Part shown: piece by piece, positions 17,452 through 26,510 of the stretch
Layout of the letters: the number at the start of each line of letters is the position of its first letter
Numbering within the stretch: the first letter of the stretch is position 1
DNA from: JAWKOK01 sp963848115
Lineage (GTDB): Bacteria > Chloroflexota > Anaerolineae > Caldilineales > Caldilineaceae
Direction of reading: 5' to 3'
Assembly (NCBI GenBank): GCA_963848115.1
Contig: CAWKCP010000007.1
Coordinates: forward strand, 62,001-126,000
DNA: 64,000 nucleotides
The notes under the pieces: generated by a model
Told to the model about the DNA's origin: nothing
Seen by the model: only the letters and a program-made list of their open reading frames with translations
The model's database searches: none
Made by a program: the position numbers and the translations under genes

Positions 17452-17578
17452 GGGGATGGGGGATCGGGGATAGGTGACTGGGGATTCGACCGTGCAGAAG
17501 AAGTCGCCGATCGTCACAGCGAGCATCATCCAACTATCTGCTCACCTCATCCCCATTCCCTGTTCCCCTATCCCCCAT
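17452..17578. repeat. Inverted pair of heptamer arrays, G-quadruplex-prone
   Basis: The left arm (17452-17486) is five consecutive 7-bp units, including GGGGATG, GGGGATC and GGGGATA. The right arm (17541-17578) is also 7-bp periodic in the C-rich sense, with CATCCCC, GTTCCCC and TATCCCC. The left arm contains four G-tracts of at least four bases, a strong quadruplex candidate. It sits between the solute-binding protein stop and the first permease start, so within the operon transcript it could uncouple expression of the two genes (inference). Confidence 0.75.
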
Positions 17579-17585
17579 TACGAAC

Positions 17586-18932
17586 CTACTTAAACGCCTC
17601 CAGCGCCGCTTCGGCATCAGCCTGGGCCGCGGCCATGGCTTCCTCCGCGCTCATCTCGCCGTTGAATGCACGTTGTAGATAGTCGTGGAAGATGCCGCGC
17701 ACTTCGCCCAGATTCTGCACAGTGAACTCGGCTTCGGCGAATTCGAGCGCGTCACGGGTGGCCCCAGCCTGAGGAACGTCGGCCAGATAGGCCTGCATGG
17801 CCTCAGTGTCGTAGGCGCTCTGGCGCGCGGCGATGTAGCCGGTCTGGCTGCTGAAGTCGGCCACGCGTGCCGGTTCGGTCAAGAACTCGATGAACTGCCA
17901 GGCCGCGGTCTTTTCAGCGTCGGAAACCCCGTCCATGATGTAGAGGTTGCCGCCGCCGGGCACGCTGGCATAGCTGCCGGCTTCCTTGCCGGGAATGGGC
18001 ATGACGCCTACCTCGAAATCAGCCTGGTCCAGGAGGCCGGTCAGACTCCCGGTCGAGTGGACGATCATGGCGGTCTGGCCGCTGGCTAGGTCAGAGGGGG
18101 CCTGGCCCCAGTTGGCCTGCACGCCCTCCGGCATGGCGCCGTATTCCTTGGAAAGATCGATGTAAAACTGGGCTGCCTCGATCACCTCAGGTGCGTCGAA
18201 GTAGACTTCGGTGTCGCTCTCGCCAATGATGTTCTGGCCTGCGCCGATGGCCAACGGCTGGAAGAGCCAGTAGGGCCAGTCTGACGGGAACTCGATGCCC
18301 CAGCGGGTCACCGTGTCGCCGTCGCGTTCGGTCAGCGCTGCTGCCGTTTCGGCCCAGGCTTCCCAGCTATCCGGCGGTTCGATGCCTGCGTCGGCGAAGA
18401 AGTCTGCGTTGTAGTACATGACCACCGCACTGCGCTGGAAGGGGATGCTCCAGGTCTGGCTGTCGTAGAGCGAGTTGGCCATGAAGGCAGGGTAGAAGTC
18501 GTCGATGTAACCCTCTTCGGCACTGGCCATCAACTCGTCCAGCGGCGTAATGTAGCCGGCATTGACCAAGTCGTAGATGTCGGTCGCCAGCATGACGGCC
18601 AGGGCCGGCGGATCGCCGCCGCCTTCGATAGTGGTCTGGATGGCGGTCTTGACATCACCGTAGCCGCCGGAGTAGACCGGCTCGACCGTGATGTTGGGGT
18701 TGGCGGTCTGGAACTCTTCCACATAGCCGTTGAGAATCTCGGCAATGGGTGCATCCACCGCCACCGGGTAGAAGACCTGGATCGTCACAGGCTCGTCGGC
18801 CATTGCTTCTTCCGCCGTTGCACCATCATCTGAGCCGGCAGGTGCAGCCGCCGGCGGCGCGGCACATGCCGAAAGCGCCATTAGGCCGACAAATAGGACA
18901 GCTAACACAAGCCAAATTCTGGACTGTTTCAT
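17586..18932 (-). CDS. Sugar ABC transporter solute-binding lipoprotein
   Basis: The 448-residue protein has a signal peptide ending in a lipobox (about 'LMALSAC', Cys23), then an Ala/Asp/Glu-rich linker and a family 1 extracellular solute-binding domain ('VTIQVFYPVAVDAPIAEILN', 'PNITVEPVYSGGYGDV', 'WSIPFQRSAVVMYYNADFF'). It delivers a carbohydrate to the two permeases encoded immediately downstream. The start at 18932 is fixed by AAAGGAG 7 nt before the ATG. It is the first gene of the transporter unit, and a promoter is expected between 18933 and 19013. Confidence 0.92.
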   Translation of the reverse strand: MKQSRIWLVLAVLFVGLMALSACAAPPAAAPAGSDDGATAEEAMADEPVTIQVFYPVAVDAPIAEILNGYVEEFQTANPNITVEPVYSGGYGDVKTAIQTTIEGGGDPPALAVMLATDIYDLVNAGYITPLDELMASAEEGYIDDFYPAFMANSLYDSQTWSIPFQRSAVVMYYNADFFADAGIEPPDSWEAWAETAAALTERDGDTVTRWGIEFPSDWPYWLFQPLAIGAGQNIIGESDTEVYFDAPEVIEAAQFYIDLSKEYGAMPEGVQANWGQAPSDLASGQTAMIVHSTGSLTGLLDQADFEVGVMPIPGKEAGSYASVPGGGNLYIMDGVSDAEKTAAWQFIEFLTEPARVADFSSQTGYIAARQSAYDTEAMQAYLADVPQAGATRDALEFAEAEFTVQNLGEVRGIFHDYLQRAFNGEMSAEEAMAAAQADAEAALEAFK

Positions 18933-19013
18933 CGTTTGCTCCTTTTGGTTGAGAAAGATTTGTGTGTTTGTTGGTGGATTGGGTGAATGTACTGCCTTAT
19001 CCAAATTATACCA

Positions 19014-20303
19014 CTACACCAGCGCCAGCGCCTGCTCCAGATCCGCAATCAGATCCTCCGGATGCTCGACGCCGACGGATAGGCGAACCAGGGCGTCGGT
19101 GATGCCCATTTCGATGCGCTCTTCGGGATCGACATCCGAATGGGTCATGCTGGCGGGGTGCTCTGCCAGCGACTCGGTGCCGCCTAAGCTTACGGCGAGG
19201 TGGAACATCTGCAGCGCGTTGAGAAAGCGAAAGGCCTCGGCTTCGCTGCCGACAATGTCGAACGAGATCATGCCGCCGGGAGCCAGGCACTGTTTGCGAT
19301 AGACCGGGTAGTCCGGGTCAGACTCGGCCAGATGGCCCAGGTAGTACACCCGCTCGACTTTGGGGTGGTCGGCAAGGTAGTTGGCCACATAGCGGGCGTT
19401 CTTCATCTGCGATGTCATGCGCAGCTTGAGTGTCTCCAGACTGCGCAGTAGTAACCAGCCGGTCAACGGCGTCGACATGGTGCCCAGGATTGTACGCATG
19501 TCCTTGACCGGGTGCATGAGTTCCTTGGACCCCAGGGAAACGCCGGCGATCACATCGCTGTGGCCGCCAATGTATTTGGTGGCCGAGTAGATCACCAGAT
19601 CGGCTCCATGTTCGAGCGGGCGTTGCCAAAGCGGTCCCAAGAACGTGTTGTCCACGACCACCAGCGGCGTCCTGCGCGCTTGGTGGGCGTAGCGACGTAC
19701 CATCTCTCCCGCTGTCTCGATGTCGACCAACCTATTGGTCGGGTTGGCAGGCGTCTCCAGATAGAGCATCACCGTCTTCTCGGCGATAGATCGATCCAAC
19801 AGTATCTCCTCCAGATCGTCCAATCCGTTGCCTGCCACGAAGCTGACCGACTGGATACCGTAGGTGGGCAGCACATGTTTGAGTAGGAAATCGGTGCCGC
19901 CATAGACTGGCTCGCTGTGGATCACGATGTCGCCGGGGCGCAGGTGCGAAAGCAGCGTCGTGCTGATGGCGGCCATGCCGCTGCTGAAGACGGCGGCCTC
20001 TTCCGCTCCGTCCCATACCGTGAGCCGATCTTCAAGCACTTCCAGATCGGGGTTGTTGACGCGGCTGTAGATCAGCCCCATCTCCTCGCCCGGATCGCGT
20101 TTACGCAGACCGTAGGCCAGCTCAAAGAAGGCCTTGCCCTCCTCCGCCGTCTTGAAGACAAAGGTTGATGTCTGAAAGATCGGGCACTTGATCGATCCTT
20201 CAGAAAGTTCCGGCCGGTAGCCGTAGCTCATCATCAGGCTTTCCGGACGCAAGGTCTGTTCACCGATCTTGGTGCGGTAGGCATCCTGTTTCGATTTTGA
20301 CAT
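19014..20303 (-). CDS. Cys/Met metabolism PLP-dependent enzyme (cystathionine gamma-synthase / methionine gamma-lyase type)
   Basis: This 429-residue protein belongs to the trans-sulfuration fold-type I PLP enzymes. K243 in 'YSATKYIGGHSD' is the predicted Schiff-base lysine. Other landmarks are 'YSRVNNPDLEVLEDRL', 'FSSGMAAISTTL', 'VVVDNTFLGPLWQRPLEHG' and the C-terminal 'VSLGGTESLAEHPASMTHS'. Length and motifs fit cystathionine gamma-synthase, gamma-lyase or methionine gamma-lyase; sequence alone does not separate these. GAGGAGGAACC precedes the ATG. It may supply homocysteine chemistry related to the homocysteine methyltransferase at 61545, although the genes are far apart. Confidence 0.92.
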   Translation of the reverse strand: MSKSKQDAYRTKIGEQTLRPESLMMSYGYRPELSEGSIKCPIFQTSTFVFKTAEEGKAFFELAYGLRKRDPGEEMGLIYSRVNNPDLEVLEDRLTVWDGAEEAAVFSSGMAAISTTLLSHLRPGDIVIHSEPVYGGTDFLLKHVLPTYGIQSVSFVAGNGLDDLEEILLDRSIAEKTVMLYLETPANPTNRLVDIETAGEMVRRYAHQARRTPLVVVDNTFLGPLWQRPLEHGADLVIYSATKYIGGHSDVIAGVSLGSKELMHPVKDMRTILGTMSTPLTGWLLLRSLETLKLRMTSQMKNARYVANYLADHPKVERVYYLGHLAESDPDYPVYRKQCLAPGGMISFDIVGSEAEAFRFLNALQMFHLAVSLGGTESLAEHPASMTHSDVDPEERIEMGITDALVRLSVGVEHPEDLIADLEQALALV

Positions 20304-20573
20304 GGTTCCTCCTCTACATGTGGAAGACCTGATATCTCTTGTTGGACCTTCAGTCTAGCACTGTGCAGCACCGTGCGGTAGGGTGATCTGTCACTATTTT
20401 TGGGTGACATCTGCCCGGATCTCGATTTGTGATTCATTACCTCGATTCTGAAAACTGTATCAAATGTGCTTTCTCTTGCCGAGAGATGATAAAATCTCTA
20501 GGGATTTAGTGGCGATGGAGAGGAATCTATGTCGCCTTTCGGACCCTCAAAAGGACCAAAGCTAGGAGCAAGC

Positions 20574-21374
20574 ATGATTCGAGTGGTAGCACTAGACCTT
20601 GACGACACATTATTGCGTAGCGACGGCACAATATCGGATGCGACATTAGCCAGCCTGCGGCGCTGGATGGAAATCGGAAACAGGGTGGTGATCGCCACTG
20701 GACGACCACCGCGCTCAATCGGCGCTTCGCTTCCCAATGAACTCCATGAGGTGCCCTGGGTATGCTACAACGGCGCTGAGATTCGACTGCGCGGCGAGAC
20801 TACCTATGCCGATCTGATACCGACTGACGATGTACGGGGAATCGTTGCCATGGGACAGCAGCAACTCCCTGATTGGCGTATCGGTGTGGAGATCAATGAT
20901 ACGCTCTACATGAACCAACGGCTTGAGATTGAGAAGCAGTACACCTATACGCCCGATCTTCTGGAAATTGCCAATGAGCCTGCGGCCAAGGTGCTCTTCA
21001 CCACCACCAGTTGGCTCGACGTCCAGAATCGCAAGGCTGACGAGTTCGAGCCGCTTGCTCCACTGCTCAAGGCATTGCCCGCGGGCACACGACCCATTCT
21101 GTCCCATCGTTATCGACTGGCACAGCTGTTATCCAGCAGTGCGGACAAGGCTGTCGCTCTGGCGCACGTGGTCGAGGGTTGGGGACTGAGCATGGAGAAT
21201 GTTATGGCCTTTGGCGATGATGTCAATGACGTTGGGATGTTGCAGGCCAGCGCTGTGGGCGTCGCAGTGAGCAACGCTGTTTCAGAAGTCCATGCCGCTG
21301 CGGATCGTATCACTGGAACCAATGATGAAGAGGGCGTCGCAACTGTCTTGAATGAGATTCTGGACGGCCGATAG
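20574..21374 (+). CDS. HAD-superfamily Cof-type phosphatase
   Basis: This 266-residue protein starts with 'MIRVVALDLDDTLLRSDG', the catalytic DxDxT/D loop of HAD hydrolases. The type IIB (Cof) cap lies in the middle, and the C-terminus ends with the acidic motif 'FGDDVNDVGML'. Such enzymes dephosphorylate sugar phosphates, nucleotides or cofactors such as PLP precursors. The start at 20574 is set by AGGAG five bases upstream; an upstream ATG at 20529 would add 15 residues without family similarity. The gene appears monocistronic, preceded by an AT-rich promoter zone near 20485-20495. Confidence 0.9.
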   Translation: MIRVVALDLDDTLLRSDGTISDATLASLRRWMEIGNRVVIATGRPPRSIGASLPNELHEVPWVCYNGAEIRLRGETTYADLIPTDDVRGIVAMGQQQLPDWRIGVEINDTLYMNQRLEIEKQYTYTPDLLEIANEPAAKVLFTTTSWLDVQNRKADEFEPLAPLLKALPAGTRPILSHRYRLAQLLSSSADKAVALAHVVEGWGLSMENVMAFGDDVNDVGMLQASAVGVAVSNAVSEVHAAADRITGTNDEEGVATVLNEILDGR

Positions 21375-21478
21375 GGACGTTTGACCCCTTAAAGTTGGGA
21401 TGATCGACCCTTGTGTGAAGTGCAAACTACGACTACGATGAAAATGTAAAGACTAGACTGTCGGCTAGACGACGAATG

Positions 21479-21498
21479 GCCTGGCCAACTGACCAGGC
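21479..21498 (+). promoter_or_regulatory. Palindromic operator-like site upstream of uspA
   Basis: GCCTGGCCAACTGACCAGGC is a 20-bp palindrome with one mismatched pair. The 18-bp core CCTGGCCA-nn-TGACCAGG recurs with identical bases outside the two central ones at 38402-38419, upstream of the CBS-ACT/PFOR block. It lies 177 bp before the uspA start. A dimeric regulator binding both sites is inferred. Confidence 0.5.
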
Positions 21499-21674
21499 AT
21501 CAGACTGGCGCATGAGGTAGTGACAATACTCGCTGCCTGAATGGTTGCCTGGACAGAGCTTTCCAATAGAATGAGTATTGCAGAGACTGGGTTTTGCAAT
21601 GGCGCGGCGGCAGATAGCGACCCGCTGAAGGTTGCTCATCGAGACCCGTGTCACAGGATGTCAAAGGAGACGCC

Positions 21675-22121
21675 ATGTATCGCAATATATTGGTACCGCT
21701 GGATGGATCGAGGCGTGCTGAGACAATTCTTCCACATGTTCGCAGACTGGCCTTGCAGAATGAGTCCACTGTGATCCTTCTGCAGGTACTTGAACCAAGT
21801 GCTGCGCTTGTCACGCCGTATGACATGGTTCCATACTACGACGCAGGCGCTATGGAGCAGCGGACGAAAGAGGCGACGACCTATCTGACCGGCCTCTGTG
21901 GTGAAATCAGCGCCGAAGGCATCAAAGTCAAGAAAGTCATCGAACAGGGACCGGTTGTTCGGTGCATTCTGGATGTAGCAGAGCGCGAGGATGCAAGGCT
22001 CATAGCTATGGCCAGCCATGGGCGAACCGGTTTGGCCAGAGTCTTCTATGGAAGCGTGGCTTCCGGCGTTCTGAATCAGGCGGACCGTCCTCTGCTGATC
22101 GTCCGTGCAGAGGATGCGTAA
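21675..22121 (+). CDS. Universal stress protein (UspA family)
   Basis: This 148-residue single-domain Usp begins 'MYRNILVPLDGS' and ends with the ATP-binding signature G-x2-G-x9-G-S in 'GRTGLARVFYGSVASG', so it should belong to the nucleotide-binding subclass. The start at 21675 is fixed by AAAGGAG. It forms a likely one-gene unit, with a palindromic operator-like site at 21479-21498 that is shared with the redox block near 38400. A three-domain paralogue occurs at 44379. Confidence 0.92.
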   Translation: MYRNILVPLDGSRRAETILPHVRRLALQNESTVILLQVLEPSAALVTPYDMVPYYDAGAMEQRTKEATTYLTGLCGEISAEGIKVKKVIEQGPVVRCILDVAEREDARLIAMASHGRTGLARVFYGSVASGVLNQADRPLLIVRAEDA

Positions 22122-22175
22122 GACAGGTGCACCGCAACAACCATGAAACAATGACGATGCGGTTGATGGCGAGAT

Positions 22176-22226
22176 AGGACACGGATGACGCAGATTTATC
22201 CGCCCGATCAGTATGATCCGCGTCCT
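22176..22226. repeat. Palindromic repeat with GGACACGGATG arms
   Basis: AGGACACGGAT at 22176-22186 pairs with ATCCGCGTCCT at 22216-22226 at 10 of 11 positions. The word GGACACGGATG reappears at 56650-56660 next to a CGCAGATT word found in both places. This suggests a dispersed intergenic repeat family. Confidence 0.5.
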
Positions 22227-22286
22227 TTCTGATCGCTGGTTGAATCGAGACTGTCAATCAAGAAAATTTGCAACTGAGGAAATCCA

Positions 22287-23303
22287 GTGATTGCAGAGAT
22301 GAAATATATCTACGGGCCGATTCCGTCACGTCGATTGGGACAATCATTGGGTGTGGATCCGATACCGCTCAAGACTTGTAACTGGAATTGCGTCTATTGT
22401 CAGTTGGGGCGCTCCGTTCCCTTGAACAACAAACGCGACGAGTATGTGCCGCGTGAGGCCGTGATCGAGCAGCTCAAAGCGACGTTGGATGCCCATCAAC
22501 CCGGCGAGATCGACTACATCTCGTTCGTGGGTTCCGGCGAACCGACGTTGCATATCGGCCTGGGGTGGATGATTCGCCAGGTCAAAAGCATGACGGATAT
22601 CCCCGTGGCCGTGATCACGAACGGGTCATTGCTCTATCTGGCGGAAGTTCGCAACGAACTTGCGGCCGCCGATGTGGTCATGCCGACGGTCGTGGCGGGC
22701 AGCAGGGATCTCTACAAGCGGATCAATCGCCCCCATCCAGATATTACCTTTGGTCGAATCGCGGAAGGGCTGATCTCGTTCCGCGAAGAGTTTTTGGGCG
22801 AGCTATGGGTGGAGGTCATGTTGATCAAGGGATTGAATGACACCGTTGCTGCCCTGCGCGAGCTTGCGACTGCACTGCGTAGTGTGCAGCCCGACGAAGT
22901 TCATATTACATTGCCCACGCGACCTCCGTCTGAGACCTGGGTCGAGCCGCCGGATGAAGAGAGCGTACTGCGTGCCACGGCGATCCTGGGTGACATCGCC
23001 CATGTTGTGCTGCCGGGCGGCGGTGAATTTGATCTGGGCGGCTACGACAATGTGGTCGATGCAGTGATCGGCATCATCACCCGCCACCCCATGAGCCAGT
23101 CGCAGTTGGAAAAGGCGCTGGGGGAATGGGCACCGGCTCAGGTTGATGAAGCGCTGGTTCGACTATCGGCCAACGGCCAGGCGCGGCGCATAACCCGACT
23201 TAATCGGGTCTTCTGGACGGCATCGACATCGCACTTCCCAGAGGAAGAAGAGAGTCTGATGACAGCGCCCGGCGCCCGACTTCCGCATTTGCAGCACGCC
23301 TGA
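22287..23303 (+). CDS. Radical SAM protein with C-terminal winged-helix region
   Basis: The 338-residue protein carries C31-x3-C35-x2-C38 ('CNWNCVYC'), the ligands of the SAM-binding [4Fe-4S] cluster. 'FVGSGEPTLH' follows as the GGE-like SAM contact. It resembles the wyosine-base-formation-like Fe-S oxidoreductase group (COG0731). The last about 70 residues look like a winged helix. The GTG start at 22287 is chosen because TGAGGA lies 6 nt upstream; ATG at 22299 is the alternative. Its substrate is unknown. Genes on both sides seem independent. Confidence 0.85.
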   Translation: MIAEMKYIYGPIPSRRLGQSLGVDPIPLKTCNWNCVYCQLGRSVPLNNKRDEYVPREAVIEQLKATLDAHQPGEIDYISFVGSGEPTLHIGLGWMIRQVKSMTDIPVAVITNGSLLYLAEVRNELAAADVVMPTVVAGSRDLYKRINRPHPDITFGRIAEGLISFREEFLGELWVEVMLIKGLNDTVAALRELATALRSVQPDEVHITLPTRPPSETWVEPPDEESVLRATAILGDIAHVVLPGGGEFDLGGYDNVVDAVIGIITRHPMSQSQLEKALGEWAPAQVDEALVRLSANGQARRITRLNRVFWTASTSHFPEEEESLMTAPGARLPHLQHA

Positions 23304-23894
23304 ATCCCGCCAACACAGCTCTTGCTGGTGACAACCCCCTGGTGCTTTCGAGAGAATGCTTTCTGAGGGAATACAAGAAGGTATTGAGAATTCCACCGAT
23401 ACCTAATCTCGGTAGTACACGGGACCAGGGGGTATCCTCATGCCGATGAAGCGAAAAGGGGGTATCTTCTATGCACATCAGGGTCTCTTTTTCCACCCAT
23501 CGTCGGAAATGAACCGCGTGAACGATTGAAAACTCCTCTAAAGAGGGTCGCGTGAAGTGACACAAACTAATCACCAAAAAACCTAATGCGACTCTCAACA
23601 ATTGCATTTTTTCGCTAGCGTCTCCGATGACAGCATTCGAGAACTCTTCAGGCTGGCTCGTTGTCGGCTGCGATACTGATGCTTAGGCCGTAAACGATCA
23701 CTTCTCGCAGCAGCGCTTTTGAAGTTGGAGTTCCCTTGTGGGCAGATAGTTCCCGTGAGCGTCAGGTATCGACTGAACTCGTGGGGGAGGATGGTACCCG
23801 CACTAGATGCGTTTGAGCCTCCTCCGTACAGAGGTATCGCCTTCTTGTCCGTGGTCCCTATCCTACTTGTATATCTTTCAATGGAGATAACGTT
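23304..23894. other. Long intergenic region without recognised gene
   Basis: About 590 bp with short open frames on both strands, none with recognisable similarity or a good ribosome site. Part may be the promoter and leader of the downstream secreted-protein gene, whose ATG at 23895 is preceded by TGGAGATAA. Confidence 0.4.
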
Positions 23895-24263
23895 ATGAAT
23901 CTCAGACATTTACTTGTGAGCTCTGTCCCACTCGTTGCTGGACTACTTTTCCTTTCCTTCTTGGGTATAGGCCAGCCGTCATATCGATTGCAGGCATCCA
24001 ACAGCAACGGCGTCGCGGTGACGGTTTCTGATGCCTTGGCTGATGTGCCTTGTCTATTGGCACTAGCCCAGAACAGTGTCTACGGCTCATTCGATACTAT
24101 TTACGGTTGCTACGGTAGCTCTGGAGAGTTCGAAAATGAATATAGCTACGATCAGTTTGGCCGTATCAATGGTTTCGAGTCGACGGGTATTATCACCGAT
24201 ATCACTACCTCGTTGGCATATGCTGCATCCGTCGCAATTGACGCGATCAATCCGCCAGAATAG
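23895..24263 (+). CDS. Secreted repeat protein, N-terminal part (frameshifted)
   Basis: This frame encodes 122 residues with an N-terminal signal peptide (hydrophobic 'VPLVAGLLFLSFLGIG') and then a Tyr/Gly-rich segment containing 'YSYDQFGRINGF'. The frame stops at 24261-24263, but a closely similar segment ('NEYDEFGRICGV') occurs directly downstream in another frame. The two are therefore probably parts of one exported protein, with a shift between 24242 and 24263. TGGAGATAA precedes the ATG. Confidence 0.55.
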   Translation: MNLRHLLVSSVPLVAGLLFLSFLGIGQPSYRLQASNSNGVAVTVSDALADVPCLLALAQNSVYGSFDTIYGCYGSSGEFENEYSYDQFGRINGFESTGIITDITTSLAYAASVAIDAINPPE

Positions 24264-24316
24264 GGAGTTATACTGGAACTGTCAGCAGCCCGGCCTTTCC
24301 GAGCTATGTCGAACAC

Positions 24317-25327
24317 TTGACGAACGAATATGATGAATTTGGTCGTATTTGTGGCGTGGATGTGCTGAAAACCTATACGGAGGAAAACCAAGCATATACT
24401 ATGCGCCTCCAGCCTTGTCGTCAGGGCAACCAGTGGGTTGGATATCGGGTTGCAGTAACTGGCGGTAGCTACGTGTCGGAGCCGTTTCAAATTGGCATTT
24501 GTGAGACTCTGTTAACGTGCACTGACGAACCGCCAATACCAGAACCCGAATCCTGCTATGCACTGATGACGACCGTGGATCCTGCAGGTAGCGGTGAAGT
24601 AGAAGCATCACCGACGCCCAACTGTGGTGATGACAAGTATGAGGCAGGCACTCAGGTACAACTGACCGCCAAGCCGAAGGCCGGCTATAAGTTCGTGCAA
24701 TGGACCGGCGCTGCATCGGGCAGCAACCCGACGGTCACGTTGACTATGAATGGCAACGAAACCGCTACCGCCACTTTCGGGTCAGAATCTGAATCTTGCT
24801 ATTCACTGACGACGACCGTGGATCCTGCAGGTAGCGGTGAAGTAGAAGCATCACCGACGCCCAACTGTGGTGATGACAAGTATGAGGCAGGCACTCAGGT
24901 ACAACTGACCGCCAAGCCGAAGGCCGGCTATAAGTTCGTGCAATGGACCGGCGCTGCATCGGGCAGCAGCCCGACGGTCACGTTGACTATGAATGGCAAC
25001 GAAACCGCTACCGCCACTTTCGGGTCAGAATCTGAATCTTGCTATTCACTGACGACGACCGTGGATCCTGCAGGTAGCGGTAAAGTAGAAGCATCACCGA
25101 CGCCCAACTGTGGCAATGACAAGTATGAGGCAGGCACTCGGGTACAATTGACCGCCAAGCCGGAGGCGGGTTACAAATTCATGCAATGGACCGCCGCGTT
25201 GAGCGGAACCATGAATCCAGCCGATGTGACAATGGACGGTGACAAGACTATCTCTGTCACATTCACCAAGGACACACCGGAACCCGAAGACAGCTATGAG
25301 GCGTTTTTGCCCATTACCATGCGTTGA
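24317..25327 (+). CDS. Secreted repeat protein, C-terminal part with three B-repeat-like domains
   Basis: The open frame begins at 24242; the first initiator is a TTG at 24317 without a ribosome site, which argues for continuation from 23895-24263. After 75 residues come three 81-residue repeats, each starting with Cys and containing 'VDPAGSGEVEASPTPNCG' and 'AGYKFVQWTGA'. This is the pattern of divergent InlB B-repeat domains of bacterial surface proteins. Each repeat has two Cys residues, a likely disulfide outside the cell. The C-terminus 'YEAFLPITMR' resembles a short terminal tag seen on exported Chloroflexota proteins (recollection, not verified). Confidence 0.65.
   Translation: MTNEYDEFGRICGVDVLKTYTEENQAYTMRLQPCRQGNQWVGYRVAVTGGSYVSEPFQIGICETLLTCTDEPPIPEPESCYALMTTVDPAGSGEVEASPTPNCGDDKYEAGTQVQLTAKPKAGYKFVQWTGAASGSNPTVTLTMNGNETATATFGSESESCYSLTTTVDPAGSGEVEASPTPNCGDDKYEAGTQVQLTAKPKAGYKFVQWTGAASGSSPTVTLTMNGNETATATFGSESESCYSLTTTVDPAGSGKVEASPTPNCGNDKYEAGTRVQLTAKPEAGYKFMQWTAALSGTMNPADVTMDGDKTISVTFTKDTPEPEDSYEAFLPITMR
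24554..25282 (+). repeat. Three tandem 243-bp coding repeats
   Basis: Units start at 24554, 24797 and 25040. The first two are nearly identical at the DNA level (a few substitutions); the third matches for its first about 140 bp and then diverges. The conservation implies recent duplication or gene conversion. Confidence 0.9.
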
Positions 25328-25438
25328 TGTCGGTCCAATCGACGCAGATGGCGCTATCGGTGATAGGAACAAAGGGTGGTAGTGACGGACTCTCAGACCT
25401 TGTCTAGATCTCGACAGTCTCAGTTTGCGTCTAGAAAG

Positions 25439-25468
25439 CTCTCCGGCGTGCAAATGCCGGGGAGTTTT
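25439..25468 (+). terminator. Intrinsic terminator
   Basis: A 9-bp stem, CTCTCCGGC with GCCGGGGAG (one G-T pair), and an 8-nt loop are followed by TTTT. It lies 112 bp after the B-repeat gene stop. Confidence 0.7.
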
Positions 25469-25651
25469 CATATTGGGACTGGCAAGTGTTGCGTGAATTT
25501 GTCTGGTTGGCAGTGCCTAACTGGTCAAATGGTTAGGTGCGACGCTGTACCTAGGAGGGTGGGAATGATCGCGATTCTATCTTATGATGCAGAGTGGTAG
25601 TTGAATAGCCTGCCCGTCCACGGATTATTGAACCAGAAGCGAAGCCAGAAA

Positions 25652-26497
25652 ATGAAATTGACGGACTTAGTTCATCGTCACCCTAATCCAGTCGCGTGGC
25701 ACGAAGGCGATAATATACCCTGGTCGGAACCGGGATTCAGTGCGCGCATGCTGCGTGAGCATCTCACCCAGGATCACGACATGGCCAGCCGTCGGGCTGA
25801 GCTGATCGACCGACATGTTGCATGGATCCACCAGGAATTGTTGGGCGGCCAGCCCTCCAGGGTGCTTGATCTAGGATGTGGTCCGGGACTCTACTCGTCA
25901 AGACTGGCACGTCTTGGCCACACCTGTACGGGCGTCGACTATTCGCCGGCGTCGATTGCCTATGCGCGTGAGCAAGCAGGCGATGAGGGCCTTGCCTGCA
26001 CATACGTTGAACAAGACTTGCGTAGGGCCGATCTTGGCGCTGGACAGTATGATCTGGCCATGCTTCTTTTTGGCGAATTCAATATCTTCCGGCCGGACCA
26101 TATCCGGCAGATTTTGACCAAGGCGAACCGCGCCCTGGTTCACGGCGGCATGCTCCTGCTGGAGCCCCACACATTCGCGGCCGTCCGCAGGATCGGAAGC
26201 GAGGAGGCGACCTGGGAATCATCGGACAGCGGGCTGTTTTCAGGATCTCCCCATCTGCTTCTGACGGATCATCACTGGAACCGGATCGACAGAACTGCCA
26301 CAACACGACACTATGTCGTCGACGCCGAGAGCGGTGAAGTGGTTCGTTACGCCCAGTCGTTCCAGGCTTACCTTGCCGAGGAATACGACGAGCTGTTACG
26401 CGGGTGCGGTTTTCAGGACGTGCAGATGCGCGCAGCTGTCGGCGATGTGACGAATTTTGCTGATGATCTGCTGGCGATTATTGCCGGCAAACAGTAG
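25652..26497 (+). CDS. SAM-dependent class I methyltransferase
   Basis: This 281-residue protein has the Rossmann-fold methyltransferase motif I 'VLDLGCGPGLYSSRLARLG' and motif II 'CTGVDYSPASI'. 'YDLAMLLFGEFN' lies at the post-II strand. The start at 25652 gives 'MKLTDLVHRHPNPVAWHEGD'; the alternative TTG at 25601 adds unlikely residues. The substrate is unknown. The small membrane protein gene follows after 13 bp, suggesting co-transcription. Confidence 0.85.
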   Translation: MKLTDLVHRHPNPVAWHEGDNIPWSEPGFSARMLREHLTQDHDMASRRAELIDRHVAWIHQELLGGQPSRVLDLGCGPGLYSSRLARLGHTCTGVDYSPASIAYAREQAGDEGLACTYVEQDLRRADLGAGQYDLAMLLFGEFNIFRPDHIRQILTKANRALVHGGMLLLEPHTFAAVRRIGSEEATWESSDSGLFSGSPHLLLTDHHWNRIDRTATTRHYVVDAESGEVVRYAQSFQAYLAEEYDELLRGCGFQDVQMRAAVGDVTNFADDLLAIIAGKQ

Positions 26498-26510
26498 TAT
26501 CGCCCAATTC

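Noticed and set aside
21479..21498. Palindrome upstream of uspA as a terminator of the HAD gene
   Set aside because: It is not followed by a T-run, and the same palindrome occurs in a promoter-side position at 38401, so a binding site is more likely.
23304..23894. Minus-strand open frames of 100-135 codons
   Set aside because: No recognisable domain, no ribosome site and atypical composition; treated as non-coding.
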